Part shown: piece by piece, positions 35,114 through 44,149 of the stretch
Layout of the letters: each line of letters opens with the position of its first letter
Numbering within the stretch: position 1 is the first letter of the stretch
Source: Oscillospiraceae bacterium
Lineage (GTDB): Bacteria; Bacillota; Clostridia; Oscillospirales; QAMX01
Direction of reading: 5' to 3'
Length of the DNA: 64,000 nucleotides
NCBI GenBank assembly: GCA_015067825.1
Contig: SVLQ01000006.1
Location: 88,148 to 152,147 of the forward strand
Program-made: the position numbers and the translations under genes
The notes under the pieces: generated by a model
Database searches by the model: none
The model's input: only the letters and a program-made list of their open reading frames with translations
What the model was told of the DNA's origin: nothing

Positions 35114-35158
35114 TTACATCTGTAACCTCATTATACACAGGCTGGTTACATTTGTCAA
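35114..35158 (-). promoter_or_regulatory. autoregulated blaI promoter with two operators
   Basis: On the minus strand TTGACA (35158-35153), a 17-bp spacer and TATAAT (35135-35130). Operator 1 at 35114-35125 is TTACATCTGTAA, a symmetric BlaI-type site just downstream of the -10. Operator 2 at 35146-35157 (TTACATTTGTCA) overlaps the -35 box with one mismatch from symmetry. Binding at both would block polymerase. Confidence 0.88.
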
Positions 35159-35221
35159 CAGTTTTTTTTGCAAATTTCTCCGCCGAGAAAAATTTTTTTC
35201 TGCGTGGAGGTCGGAACAAGC

Positions 35222-35243
35222 GGAACGGCACACAGGCCGTTCC
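35222..35243. repeat. REP-like palindrome in the blaI/NSS intergenic region
   Basis: 8-bp stem GGAACGGC/GCCGTTCC with a 6-nt loop. It lies between the two divergent promoters and belongs to neither leader. The rest of 35160-35300 shows no ORF or known RNA to me. Confidence 0.5.
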
Positions 35244-35300
35244 CTGCAGATCTCCGATGCCCGTGCACCTCACCACCGCTTTAGCGCAATGAAAAAAAGC

Positions 35301-35329
35301 TTGCATCAGCAAACAAATTGTGTTATGAT
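35301..35329 (+). promoter_or_regulatory. sigma-A promoter of the NSS transporter gene
   Basis: TTGCAT (35301-35306), a 17-bp spacer and TATGAT (35324-35329), 35 nt before the start codon. Confidence 0.75.
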
Positions 35330-35364
35330 ATGAGAAGTTCAAATACACAGAAAGGTTGGGAATT

Positions 35365-36906
35365 ATGGCAAGAGAAAAATGGACCGGCAGAACCAGCTTT
35401 ATCCTCGCGGCGATCGGTTCGGCCGTTGGTTTGGGTAACGCGTGGCGCTTTCCGGGGCTTGTCTCCAAACACGGCGGCGGCGCGTTTCTGCTCGTGTACG
35501 TCATCGCCATGCTCGTCGTCGGTGTGCCGCTTTTGATGACCGAGGTCGCCATCGGCCGCAAAACGCGTTTGGGTGCACCGGGCTCGATGCGCGCGATCCA
35601 CAAAAAAGCCGAGGGCATCGGCTGGGCTGCAACCGCCAACGCCTTCGTCATCGCCTGTTACTACGCCGCAGTCTTCGCATGGGTGCTCGCAATGGTCGTC
35701 GGCGCGTTTTGGATCGGTACCGACACGGTCGGCGCCTCCAAGGTCTTCTCCGACCAGGTCATTCAGACCACTTGGACGACCTCCGGCTACTCGATCCCCT
35801 GGTGGATGATCATCGCGCTGGTCGTCGCGTGGGGCCTGATCTACCTTTGCATCCGCAACGGCGTTTCCGGCGTGAGCAAGGTCGTCAACTTCACCGTCGC
35901 CGCGCCGGTTGTTTTGCTGCTGATTTTGGCAGTGCGCGGCTTTTTGCTCCCGGGTGCCGTGGAAGGCTTGAAGGTGTTTTTCGTCCCCGATTTCTCCGCG
36001 CTCAAGGATATCACCCTTTGGGTCGACGCGTTCGGGCAGGTATTTTACAGTCTGTCGATCATGATGGCGATCATGTTCGCCTACGGTTCGTTCTTAAAGC
36101 GTGATACCAACATCGTGGCCGACTGTGCGGTCATCGCCGTCGCCGATATGCTCATCAGCGTGCTCGCCGGCATCGTCATGTTCACCACGATGTACGGCAC
36201 CGGTCTGCAGGACAGCATCACCGCTTCCGGCATCGCCACCGCCTTTATTGTCTACCCGACGGCATTTGCGTCGCTGACCTCGATCCCGCTGGTCAACAAC
36301 ATCTTCGCCTGCATCTTCTACCTGATGCTCTGCACGCTGGCCATCGACTCGGCCTTCTCCATCATCGAAGGCGTTTCCACGGCGCTGGCCGACAAGTTCG
36401 GCGTGGAAAAACGGAAGATGACCTTCCGCGTCTGCCTCGTCGCCGGTCTGATCTCGATCCTCTTTATCACCCGTGCGGGTCTTGCGTGGCTGGACATTGT
36501 CGACAACTGGTGCAACTACGTCAACCTGCTCGTCATCGGCGTTATGGAATGCGTGGCGATCGGTTGGTTCTTCGACGTGCGCAAGGTGCATAAGGAAGTC
36601 AACCTCAACACCAAAAGAGGCGGCATGCCGTACTGGTGGCTCAACTGCTCGATCCGTTTTGTCGCCCCGCTCGTACTTTCGTTCCTCTTCCTCTTCAACT
36701 TTGTGAAGATGATGATGACTTACGCCGAGGGCGGTTCCTACGGTTACGCAATCTGGGCGGAATGCGTCGCCGGTTGGCTCGTTTCGGCGCTGGTTTTGGT
36801 CGCGGGTATTATCGTCAAGGCGGTCAGCCGCAAATCGGCCAAAGCGAGAGCCGAAGCCGCCGCCGCAAAATCCTGGGACGAAATCGACGACAACGTCGAG
36901 GCGTAA
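35365..36906 (+). CDS. neurotransmitter:sodium symporter (NSS/SNF family) transporter
   Basis: A 513-residue multi-pass membrane protein (about 11-12 helices) of the LeuT fold. The first helix has the Na+/substrate-site signature AAIGSAVGLGNAWRFPGL, and the unwound-helix stretch near FYSLSIMMAIMFAYGS matches TM6 of the family. Bacterial members usually import amino acids such as tryptophan, tyrosine or leucine with sodium; the substrate here is not evident. ATG 35365 is used; TTG at 35356 is in frame. Monocistronic with its own promoter and terminator. Confidence 0.92.
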   Translation: MAREKWTGRTSFILAAIGSAVGLGNAWRFPGLVSKHGGGAFLLVYVIAMLVVGVPLLMTEVAIGRKTRLGAPGSMRAIHKKAEGIGWAATANAFVIACYYAAVFAWVLAMVVGAFWIGTDTVGASKVFSDQVIQTTWTTSGYSIPWWMIIALVVAWGLIYLCIRNGVSGVSKVVNFTVAAPVVLLLILAVRGFLLPGAVEGLKVFFVPDFSALKDITLWVDAFGQVFYSLSIMMAIMFAYGSFLKRDTNIVADCAVIAVADMLISVLAGIVMFTTMYGTGLQDSITASGIATAFIVYPTAFASLTSIPLVNNIFACIFYLMLCTLAIDSAFSIIEGVSTALADKFGVEKRKMTFRVCLVAGLISILFITRAGLAWLDIVDNWCNYVNLLVIGVMECVAIGWFFDVRKVHKEVNLNTKRGGMPYWWLNCSIRFVAPLVLSFLFLFNFVKMMMTYAEGGSYGYAIWAECVAGWLVSALVLVAGIIVKAVSRKSAKARAEAAAAKSWDEIDDNVEA

Positions 36907-36920
36907 CCTGTGCAAATTCC

Positions 36921-36953
36921 AAAGCTCCCGATCTGTGGTCGGGAGCTTTTTTT
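36921..36953 (+). terminator. terminator of the NSS transporter gene
   Basis: GC-rich hairpin with AAAGCTCCCG/CGGGAGCTTT arms and a run of seven T, 15 nt after the stop. Confidence 0.92.
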
Positions 36954-36957
36954 ACCC

Positions 36958-36986
36958 TTGACGCGTGCTTTTTCGCGTGATATAAT
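36958..36986 (+). promoter_or_regulatory. sigma-A promoter of the MBL hydrolase gene
   Basis: TTGACG (36958-36963), a 17-bp spacer and TATAAT (36981-36986), 48 nt before the start. Confidence 0.85.
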
Positions 36987-37034
36987 GGACAAAAGCTTAG
37001 TGGCTTGATTTGATGAAACTGAGGTGGATCTGTT

Positions 37035-38357
37035 ATGGCCGATCTGTTTACGAACCTCCCCCTGCCCGCTCTCACGGGTGCGCCGACCGTCTATCCCTGC
37101 GGCGACGGTGCGGAAATGCTGCTTTACACCGATGCAAATAAGTCCGCCGCCGACGCCTATATCGACGCGCTGACCGCCGCCGGATACGCGCTTGTCGAAC
37201 GCAGCGAACTTGACACGTCGAGCTTTGCCACGCTCCGCAAAGACGGCCTGACCATCGTCATTGACCGCTTTGAGGACGAGCTGCGCGTGATCGCCGACCC
37301 CTACACCGCGCCCTACAAGTTGGATGACCCCTGCGAGCGCACCGCGCAGACAACGATCTGGCAGCACGAGGTCGACCACACGCTGATCGACTGCGGGATG
37401 TGCTTCATCCTCCGCTGCTGCGACGGCAGCTTTTTCGTCATTGACAGCGGCCACTACTTCCAGGTCAACGACAACGACCGCATCCACCGCTTCATGCGTG
37501 AGCGCACGCCTGCCGGCGAGAAGATCCGCATCGCCGGATGGTTCCTGACCCACGCCCACACCGACCACGTGAGCAAATTTTCCGACTTTTTGCGCTACAA
37601 CATGGACGACTGCGAGCTGGAAGCGCTCTACTATAATTTCCCCGATCCGTTCCCGCCCGCCGGTGCCGGTTGGGGTAAGCGCGGCAACAGCATGATGGCC
37701 TTCAACCTCGCCAAGCAGCTCGCCGAGCTGCCGGAGCTGCCGAAGATCAAGCTGCACACCGGCCAGCACTTTGCCGTGCGCAATCTGCATTTCACCGTGC
37801 TCTGCACGCACGAAGACGTATTCCCCACCGAAAATTCCGATTTCAACAACACGACCACCATGCTGATGATGGAGGCCGAGGGCACGAAGGTGCTCTTCTG
37901 CGGCGATGCCAGCGATGACCAGAGCGACATCTGCGAGCGCCGCTACGGCGAGGGACTCGCCTGCGACATTTTGCAGGTCGCGCACCACGGCCACCACGGC
38001 TGTTCGGCGCGTTTCTACGATCTCGCCCGCGGCAAGGCCGCGCTCTTCTCCAACACGCAGATCTTCTACGATCTCGACCTCATCAAGGAAAAAGAGGCCA
38101 ACGAAACGATTTTGCGCCACGCGCGTGAGGTCTACATCTCCTCCAACGGCACCGTCGGCGCCGATCTGCCCTACACGCATTTCGAGGTCTACCCCGACGA
38201 GACCTTCGAGGACTTTGAAAAGATCCAACAGCTCTGGGGCTACACCTATACGCCCGAGCGCAAAGCCGAGCTCTACGCCGCCTACCTCGCCCGCGGCGGC
38301 AAAGAGAGCCACATTTTCTACCGCGATCCCAATTCCTCCCGCTGGCACGACCACTGA
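37035..38357 (+). CDS. metallo-beta-lactamase-fold hydrolase
   Basis: A 440-residue protein with the MBL zinc motif THAHTDH (about residue 176), later FCGDASDD and the histidine-rich VAHHGHHG typical of the ComEC/Rec2-like MBL branch. No signal peptide or membrane helix. The first 110 residues form an extra N-terminal domain of unknown role. It stands alone with a strong promoter and terminator. Substrate cannot be predicted. Confidence 0.85.
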   Translation: MADLFTNLPLPALTGAPTVYPCGDGAEMLLYTDANKSAADAYIDALTAAGYALVERSELDTSSFATLRKDGLTIVIDRFEDELRVIADPYTAPYKLDDPCERTAQTTIWQHEVDHTLIDCGMCFILRCCDGSFFVIDSGHYFQVNDNDRIHRFMRERTPAGEKIRIAGWFLTHAHTDHVSKFSDFLRYNMDDCELEALYYNFPDPFPPAGAGWGKRGNSMMAFNLAKQLAELPELPKIKLHTGQHFAVRNLHFTVLCTHEDVFPTENSDFNNTTTMLMMEAEGTKVLFCGDASDDQSDICERRYGEGLACDILQVAHHGHHGCSARFYDLARGKAALFSNTQIFYDLDLIKEKEANETILRHAREVYISSNGTVGADLPYTHFEVYPDETFEDFEKIQQLWGYTYTPERKAELYAAYLARGGKESHIFYRDPNSSRWHDH

Positions 38358-38367
38358 TCAGATGCCA

Positions 38368-38402
38368 AAAGGCTGCCGTACGAATACGGCAGCCTTTTTT
38401 TG
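38368..38402 (+). terminator. terminator of the MBL hydrolase gene
   Basis: 13-bp stem AAAGGCTGCCGTA/TACGGCAGCCTTT, CGAA loop, followed by T-run. Confidence 0.93.
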
Positions 38403-38412
38403 TCGGGAGCAC

Positions 38413-38447
38413 CGGTGTAGGGCGGGAGCAAGCCCCGCCCTACACCG
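38413..38447. repeat. REP-like palindrome (GTAGGGCGGG family)
   Basis: Perfect 14-bp stem (38413-38426 with 38434-38447) and 7-nt loop. It begins with the same GTAGGG as the palindromes inside the RAYT gene at 45343. Further paired segments CTGTCC/GGACAG occur at 38455-38474 and again between about 38500 and 38535, upstream of recA. Confidence 0.65.
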
Positions 38448-38580
38448 CACATCACTGTCCAGTTTATGGGACAGCAGGTATGGTATCATATACCCAAGGA
38501 CAGGGAAGCCGTTACGGCCGGCGGCGGCTGTCCGTGAGGCAAAAATCCCGTGGGAACGACGGCAAAATTTCGCGCTGCTG

Positions 38581-38609
38581 TTGCTTTTTTGCGGGAAATA
38601 TAGTAAAAT
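38581..38609 (+). promoter_or_regulatory. promoter of recA
   Basis: TTGCTT (38581-38586), a 17-bp spacer and TAAAAT (38604-38609), 47 nt before the recA start. I see no clear GAAC-N4-GTTC LexA box overlapping it. Confidence 0.55.
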
Positions 38610-38656
38610 ATAAATGTGGAAATATATGCAATACCATAGAGCTATGGAGGATCGAA

Positions 38657-39760
38657 ATGAGCACAGATAAGAAAAAGGCATTGGAAACCGCTCTGACCCA
38701 AATTGAAAAGACGTTCGGCAAAGGCAGCGTTATGCGCCTCGGCGACAACTCTGTGATGAACGTGGACTGCATCCCCACAGGCTCTTTGTCGCTGGACCTC
38801 GCCCTCGGCATCGGCGGTGTGCCCCGCGGCCGAATTATTGAGATCTACGGGCCGGAATCGTCCGGTAAGACGACCGTCGCCCTCCACATCATTGCCGAAG
38901 CGCAGAAGCGCGGCGGCGAAGCGGCGTTCATTGACGCCGAGCACGCTCTCGACCCCGAATACGCCAAGGCTCTCGGCGTTGACATCGACAGCCTTTTGGT
39001 CGCCCAGCCCGACTGCGGCGAGCACGCCCTGCAGATCACCGAAGCGCTGATCAACTCCGGCGCGCTCGACGTCATCGTCGTCGACTCGGTCGCCGCCCTC
39101 ACGCCCAAAAGCGAGATCGACGGCAACATGGGCGATGCCTACGTCGGCGTTTTGGCGAGACAGATGTCGCAGGCGATGCGCAAGCTCGCCGGCCCGGTCT
39201 CGCGCTCCAACACCGCCGCCATCTTCATCAACCAGCTGCGCGAGAAGATCGGCGTCATGTACGGCAACCCCGAAACCACTACCGGCGGCCGCGCGCTGAA
39301 GTTCTACGCCTCCGTGCGTATGGACGTCCGCCGCGTTGAAAGCCTGAAGGTCGGCTCGGAAGTCGTCGGCAACCACGTTAAGGTCAAGATCGCCAAGAAC
39401 AAGGTCGCGCCGCCGTTCAAGGAAGCCGAATTCGACCTCATGTTCGGGCAGGGCATCTCGAAGGAAGGCGAACTGATCGACATCGGCGTCAAGCTCGACC
39501 TGGTGCAGAAGAGCGGTTCCTGGTTCAACATGGGCGAGATGCGTCTCGGTCAGGGCAAGGACAACGCCAAGATCTTCCTCAAAAATAACCCCGACATTGC
39601 CAAGGGGCTGGAAGAGGAGATCCACCGCAGAATGGCCGAAAAACGCCAGAAGGCCAACGCCAAGAGAGAAGCCGAACCCAAAGCCGCCGAGACAAAGGCC
39701 GCATCCAAAAAGAGCGAGCCTGCCGCCGCACCGGTTTTGGTCGAAGATTTTGAAGAATAA
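38657..39760 (+). CDS. recA: recombinase RecA
   Basis: Strand-exchange and SOS co-protease. The 367-residue protein has the Walker [10 protein letters not shown], the [14 protein letters not shown] segment, loop L1/L2 residues with the family hallmark [26 protein letters not shown], and an Ala/Lys/Glu-rich C-terminal tail (about 325-367). ATG 38657 follows GGAGG closely. A long upstream frame through the intergenic repeats is not coding. It is followed by recX after a hairpin. Confidence 0.98.
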   Translation: MSTDKKKALETALTQIEKTFGKGSVMRLGDNSVMNVDCIPTGSLSLDLALGIGGVPRGRIIEIYGPESSGKTTVALHIIAEAQKRGGEAAFIDAEHALDPEYAKALGVDIDSLLVAQPDCGEHALQITEALINSGALDVIVVDSVAALTPKSEIDGNMGDAYVGVLARQMSQAMRKLAGPVSRSNTAAIFINQLREKIGVMYGNPETTTGGRALKFYASVRMDVRRVESLKVGSEVVGNHVKVKIAKNKVAPPFKEAEFDLMFGQGISKEGELIDIGVKLDLVQKSGSWFNMGEMRLGQGKDNAKIFLKNNPDIAKGLEEEIHRRMAEKRQKANAKREAEPKAAETKAASKKSEPAAAPVLVEDFEE

Positions 39761-39768
39761 AACAGCCT

Positions 39769-39797
39769 CAGTCGGACGGGGATCCCCCGTCCGACTG
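39769..39797 (+). terminator. recA-recX intergenic hairpin (partial terminator or processing site)
   Basis: Perfect 13-bp stem (39769-39781 with 39785-39797), 3-nt loop, no T-run. In many bacteria a leaky hairpin between recA and recX lowers recX expression; the same is likely here. Confidence 0.6.
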
Positions 39798-39825
39798 TTC
39801 GGCGTATAAAAACGGAGCCAAAACG

Positions 39826-40446
39826 ATGGCTGAGATTCTGAATATCAAGCCCGCCAAACGCGGCGGGCGCATTTTGCTGTCGCTGAGCGACGGTACATAT
39901 TTGCGCTTGACCAAAGAGATCGCCGCCGAGCTCGGACTGAAAACAGGCCAAACACTCGACGAAAAAACAATCGACACGCTGCGCGCCCACGGCGGTGTGC
40001 GCGCAGACGAGGCAGGTGCGGCCATTCTGGGCCGGCGGATGTACTCGGAATCCGAGCTGCGCGGCCGTCTCGCCGATCGCGGATACACCGACGAAGAGAT
40101 CGGCGAGGCTGTCGAGAAACTCAAGGAATACGGATTTCTCGACGATGCGGCCTACGCCGCCGCGCTGGTCGAGCGCGCCGCCGCCAAAAATCAATCAAAA
40201 AAAGCGCTGCTTTTCGAGCTCAACCGCCGCGGGATCGACCGCGAAACCGCCATGGACGCCGCCGAGGCTTTGCCGGGCGCGTCCGACGCGCTCGACGAGC
40301 TGATCCGTGCCCGTCTGAAGGGCGCGATCCCCGACCGGGCGCTGACCGAAAAAACCTATCGCTACCTCGCCGGCAAGGGCTTTGCACCCGGCGAGATCCG
40401 CGCAGCCCTCCGCCGCTACACGCGCGGCGAGGACTTTGACGAATAA
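39826..40446 (+). CDS. recX: regulatory protein RecX
   Basis: Inhibitor of RecA filament growth. The 206-residue protein has the repeated three-helix units of RecX, with RRMYSESELRGRLADRGYTDEEIGEAVEKLKEYGFLDDAAYA as the best-conserved part. It is slightly long at the N-terminus (about 60 residues before the first unit), as in other clostridial RecX. It follows recA by 65 nt. Confidence 0.93.
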   Translation: MAEILNIKPAKRGGRILLSLSDGTYLRLTKEIAAELGLKTGQTLDEKTIDTLRAHGGVRADEAGAAILGRRMYSESELRGRLADRGYTDEEIGEAVEKLKEYGFLDDAAYAAALVERAAAKNQSKKALLFELNRRGIDRETAMDAAEALPGASDALDELIRARLKGAIPDRALTEKTYRYLAGKGFAPGEIRAALRRYTRGEDFDE

Positions 40447-40515
40447 CCTTGCTGATCCCGGCCCAACGGCCGATCGATGATATTGATGTTTTCCGAAAGG
40501 ATGGAACCCAAACCT

Positions 40516-41859
40516 ATGAGTAAGAACGTCGGATTAGTTTCTCTTGGCTGCTGCAAGAACCTGGTCGACAGCGAGCAGATGCTTTTCCTGCTGGACGAGG
40601 CCGGCTACAACCTCGTCACGGACATGGACGAAGCGGACGCCGTTGTGGTCAACACCTGCGGCTTCATTGACGACGCCAAATCCGAGGCGATCGAGAATAT
40701 TTTGGAGCTCTGTCAGATCAAGAGTGAAAAGGAAAGCCGCTTGAAGACGATCGTCGTCACGGGCTGTCTCTCCGAGCGCTACCGCGAGCAGCTCTACACC
40801 GAAATGCCCGAGATCGACGCCGTGCTCGGCTGCAGCGCGCATACGCAGATCGTTGCTGCGCTGGAAGCGGCAATGAACGGCGAAAAGCCGCTGATCTTCG
40901 GCGAAAAGGACGCGCCCGTGGCCGAGGTCGGCCGCATCCCCTGTATGCCGCCCTACACCGCCTACGTCAAGATCGCCGAAGGCTGCGACAACCGCTGCTC
41001 CTACTGCACGATCCCCTCGATCCGCGGTTCGCTGCGCTCGCGCAAGGAAGAAGATATTTTGGCCGAATGCGAACATCTGGCCGCCGAAGGCGCGGTCGAG
41101 CTCATCATCGTCGCGCAGGACATCACCAAATACGGCATTGACCTTTGCGGCAAGCCGATGCTCGCCGAACTGCTGCAGAAGATCTGCGCGATCGAATCCG
41201 TCCGCTGGGTGCGCCTGCACTACGCCAACCCCGACGGTATTACCGACGAGCTGATCGAAACGATCGCCGCCAACGAAAAGATCCTCCGCTACCTCGACAT
41301 CCCCATCCAGCACGTCAAAACGCCGATCCTTTCGGCGATGAACCGCCACTATACCGGCGAATACGCGACCGAGCTTCTGGCGAAGCTGCGCGAAAAGCTG
41401 CCGGGGCTCGTGCTGCGTACGAGCCTGATCGTCGGATTCCCCGGCGAAACGGTCGATGATTTTGAAGATCTTTGCACCTACCTGCGCGAGGCGCGCATCG
41501 AACGCGCCGGCGTGTTCGCCTTCTCGCCGCAGGAGGGCACGGTTGCCGCTGAGCTCGACGATCAGGTCGACGACGACGAAAAGGCCCGCCGCGCCGAACT
41601 CGTGATGATGCTGCAGAACGAGATCATGGACGCCTACAACGAGGGGCTGGTCGGACAGACGCTCGACGTTCTCTGCGAAGGCTACGACAGACTCTCGGAA
41701 GTTTGGTTCGGCCGCACGTTTGCCGATTCGCCCGATATCGACGGAAAGGTGTTCTTCACCGCCGAAAAAGGCAAAGTCAGCGACGGTATGATCTGCCGCG
41801 TGACGATCGACGAACTCATCGACGGCGAGCCGGTCGGCCACGCCGTGACCAACTTTTAA
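40516..41859 (+). CDS. rimO: ribosomal protein S12 methylthiotransferase RimO
   Basis: Radical-SAM enzyme that methylthiolates an aspartate of ribosomal protein S12. 447 residues: N-terminal UPF0004 domain with its three cysteines (GCCKN, NTCGF, GCLSERY), radical-SAM CxxxCxxC in EGCDNRCSYCTIPSIRGSLRSR, and C-terminal TRAM domain. The RG(S/P)xxSR signature fits RimO rather than MiaB. Starts at ATG 40477, 40501 and 40516 are all in frame; 40516 gives the usual N-terminus, although the AAAGG lies 15 nt away. Confidence 0.93.
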   Translation: MSKNVGLVSLGCCKNLVDSEQMLFLLDEAGYNLVTDMDEADAVVVNTCGFIDDAKSEAIENILELCQIKSEKESRLKTIVVTGCLSERYREQLYTEMPEIDAVLGCSAHTQIVAALEAAMNGEKPLIFGEKDAPVAEVGRIPCMPPYTAYVKIAEGCDNRCSYCTIPSIRGSLRSRKEEDILAECEHLAAEGAVELIIVAQDITKYGIDLCGKPMLAELLQKICAIESVRWVRLHYANPDGITDELIETIAANEKILRYLDIPIQHVKTPILSAMNRHYTGEYATELLAKLREKLPGLVLRTSLIVGFPGETVDDFEDLCTYLREARIERAGVFAFSPQEGTVAAELDDQVDDDEKARRAELVMMLQNEIMDAYNEGLVGQTLDVLCEGYDRLSEVWFGRTFADSPDIDGKVFFTAEKGKVSDGMICRVTIDELIDGEPVGHAVTNF

Positions 41860-41877
41860 GGAAGGAGCGAAGATTCC

Positions 41878-42441
41878 ATGACTCTTGCGAATATTCTGAC
41901 GCTCGTGCGTTTGGCACTGATCCCGTTTTTCGTGCTTTGTATGTCGCTGGACGGCATTCTCGCGCTGTTTTTGGCCGCGCTGATCTTCGCGATCGCCTCG
42001 ATCACTGACCGTCTCGACGGCGTGATCGCTCGTAAATACAACCAGATCACCGACCTCGGCAAGATCCTCGACCCGCTTGCCGACAAGCTGCTGACGTTTT
42101 CGGCCTTCGTCATGTTCACCGCTTCGGGTCTGATGCACCCGGTCGCGCTGCTTATCATCCTCGCGCGCGAGCTGGCGATCACCTCGATCCGCGTCGTCGT
42201 CGCTTCCGGCGGCAAGGTCGTCGGTGCGGCGTTCTCGGGCAAGCTGAAGACGGTTCTGCAGATCGTCGTCATTTTGGTCGCGCTCTGCCTGCCGCTGATC
42301 TCCTACATCGGCATCACCTTCCTCGACGATTACTATACGCTGATCTGCGACATCCTCTTCTGGCTGACTGCCGCCGTCACGCTTTGGTCGGGCATCGACT
42401 ACTGTATGCACGGTCTGTCGCTGAAAAACCTCAAAAAGTAA
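41878..42441 (+). CDS. pgsA: CDP-diacylglycerol-glycerol-3-phosphate 3-phosphatidyltransferase
   Basis: Committed step of phosphatidylglycerol synthesis. A 187-residue integral membrane CDP-alcohol phosphatidyltransferase with the catalytic D-x2-DG-x2-AR-x8-G-x3-D-x3-D motif spread over DRLDGVIARK to DPLADK (about residues 42-65). Several hydrophobic helices. It follows rimO by 18 nt and carries a GGAAGGAG site, so rimO-pgsA is an operon. Confidence 0.95.
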   Translation: MTLANILTLVRLALIPFFVLCMSLDGILALFLAALIFAIASITDRLDGVIARKYNQITDLGKILDPLADKLLTFSAFVMFTASGLMHPVALLIILARELAITSIRVVVASGGKVVGAAFSGKLKTVLQIVVILVALCLPLISYIGITFLDDYYTLICDILFWLTAAVTLWSGIDYCMHGLSLKNLKK

Positions 42442-42467
42442 ACGATCGCAATATCAAGTTTTATCCG

Positions 42468-42613
42468 TTTTTCCGGCGGCTTCGCCACCGAAAAAACTCC
42501 TCCCAGACGAGCGTCAGCTCGTCCGCGCGCGGAGAGGAGCCGGCAAAATCTGCGATTTTGGCATGCGGCGATTAGCGCGCGAAAATCCCGATCGAAAACT
42601 CTGTTTTCGATCG
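42468..42613 (+). repeat. composite multi-hairpin element, copy C (diverged)
   Basis: Between pgsA and cysS. Order on the + strand: H1 (about 42468-42496, with a bulge and one C-A mismatch), H2 (42506-42523), core (42524-42581), H4 (42589-42613). The outer core stem is CGCGCGC/GCGCGCG where copies A and B have CACGCGC/GCGCGTG, a compensatory A-T to G-C change. The inner stem is decayed. H4 is identical in stem to H4b of copy A with a different loop. It ends 8 nt before the cysS ribosome site. Confidence 0.8.
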
Positions 42614-42637
42614 ATAATAGTAAAGGAGTTACCCCTT

Positions 42638-44077
42638 ATGTCCGAGCTTTTGCTTTACAATTCCGCCACGCATACGCGTGAGCCCTTCTATACCAACGAG
42701 GCCGGCAAGGTCAGCATGTACACCTGCGGTCCCACCGTTTACCACTACGCCCACATCGGCAACCTCCGCACCTACATCATGGAGGACGTTCTCGAAAAGG
42801 CGCTCCGCTATTTTAACTACGACGTCAAGCGCGTGATGAACATCACCGACGTCGGCCATCTCGCCTCCGACGCCGACACCGGCGAAGACAAGATGCTCAA
42901 GGGTGCGCGCCGCGAACAAAAGAGCGTGATGGAGATCGCCAAATTCTACACCGACGCCTTCTTTGCCGACTGCGACAAGCTCAACATCAAGCGCCCCGAC
43001 GTCGTGGAACCGGCGACCAACTGCATCGACGAATATATCACGCTGGTTTCCGGCCTGTTGGAAAAAGGCTACGCCTACCTCGCCGGCGGCAACGTTTACT
43101 TTGATACCTCCAAGCTCGAACGCTACTACGTTTTCAACGACCACGACGCCGAAGACCTTGCGGTCGGCGTGCGCGAGGGCGTTGAGGAAGACGGCAACAA
43201 GCGCAACAAAAACGACTTCGTCCTTTGGTTCACGAAGTCGAAATTTGAAGACCAGGCACTCAAATGGGAATCGCCGTGGGGCACGGGATATCCGGGCTGG
43301 CACATTGAATGCTCGGCAATCAGCCTGAAGCATTGCGGCGAAACACTCGACATCCATTGCGGCGGCATCGACAACGCATTCCCCCACCACACCAACGAAA
43401 TCGCCCAGTCGGAAGCCTATGTCGGCCACAAATGGTGCAATTTCTGGTTCCATGTCCGCCACTTGAACACCAACACCGGTAAGATGGCGAAGTCCTCGGG
43501 CGAATTCCTCACCGTTTCGCTGCTGGAATCCAAGGGGTACGACCCGCTCGCCTACCGTTTCTTCTGCCTGCAGTCGCATTACAGAAAGTCGCTGATGTTC
43601 TCCTACGAGAACCTCGACAACGCCGCCGGCGCCTACCAGAAGCTCATCGCGCGCATCGCACAGCTCGACCCGGCCAAGGGCGAGGTCGACGAGGCGGCCG
43701 CAGCAGAGCTGCGCAAGGGCTTTGTTGACGCCTTGAACAACGATATCAACACCTCTCTGGCCGTCACCGCGCTCTACGACGTGCTGAAATCGAAGGCCAG
43801 TGACGCGACCAAGCTCGCACTCGTCGGCGAATACGACCGCGTGCTCTCGCTCGATCTGCTCGCCAAGGCCGAAAAGGCCCGCGAGGAGCAGAAAAAGGCG
43901 ATGGGCGGCGATCTGGAACCCGAACTCGCCGAATACGTCAACGCACAGATCGAAGCGCGCAAGGCGGCGAAAAAGGCCAAAAACTACGCTGAAGCCGACC
44001 GCATCCGCAACGAACTGAAAGAAAAAGGCATCATGATCGAAGACACGCCGCAGGGTGTGCGCATCATCCGCCTGTAA
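42638..44077 (+). CDS. cysS: cysteinyl-tRNA synthetase
   Basis: Charges tRNA-Cys. 479 residues of a class I synthetase: zinc-binding Cys in MYTCGPTVY, HIGH-type AHIGN (about residue 35), a WHIECSA/HCGG block completing the zinc site, KMSKS-type KMAKS, and the C-terminal helical domain. Second serine position of the signature is alanine (KMAKS), seen in some bacterial enzymes. ATG 42638 follows AAAGGAG. The leader contains composite element C. Confidence 0.97.
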   Translation: MSELLLYNSATHTREPFYTNEAGKVSMYTCGPTVYHYAHIGNLRTYIMEDVLEKALRYFNYDVKRVMNITDVGHLASDADTGEDKMLKGARREQKSVMEIAKFYTDAFFADCDKLNIKRPDVVEPATNCIDEYITLVSGLLEKGYAYLAGGNVYFDTSKLERYYVFNDHDAEDLAVGVREGVEEDGNKRNKNDFVLWFTKSKFEDQALKWESPWGTGYPGWHIECSAISLKHCGETLDIHCGGIDNAFPHHTNEIAQSEAYVGHKWCNFWFHVRHLNTNTGKMAKSSGEFLTVSLLESKGYDPLAYRFFCLQSHYRKSLMFSYENLDNAAGAYQKLIARIAQLDPAKGEVDEAAAAELRKGFVDALNNDINTSLAVTALYDVLKSKASDATKLALVGEYDRVLSLDLLAKAEKAREEQKKAMGGDLEPELAEYVNAQIEARKAAKKAKNYAEADRIRNELKEKGIMIEDTPQGVRIIRL

Positions 44078-44093
44078 CACGACCGAACCCAAA

Positions 44094-44118
44094 GGGCTGT
44101 TGCGGACCGCAACAGCCC
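44094..44118 (+). terminator. hairpin after cysS
   Basis: Perfect 11-bp stem GGGCTGTTGCG/CGCAACAGCCC with a 3-nt loop; no strong T-run follows. Confidence 0.55.
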
Positions 44119-44149
44119 TCATTCGTAAGAATCGAAAGGAGTATGCCCC

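Noticed and set aside
35160..35300. Possible riboswitch or SRP-like RNA between blaI and the NSS gene
   Set aside because: It lies upstream of both promoters, contains only one short hairpin and none of the conserved motifs of SRP RNA or known riboswitches.
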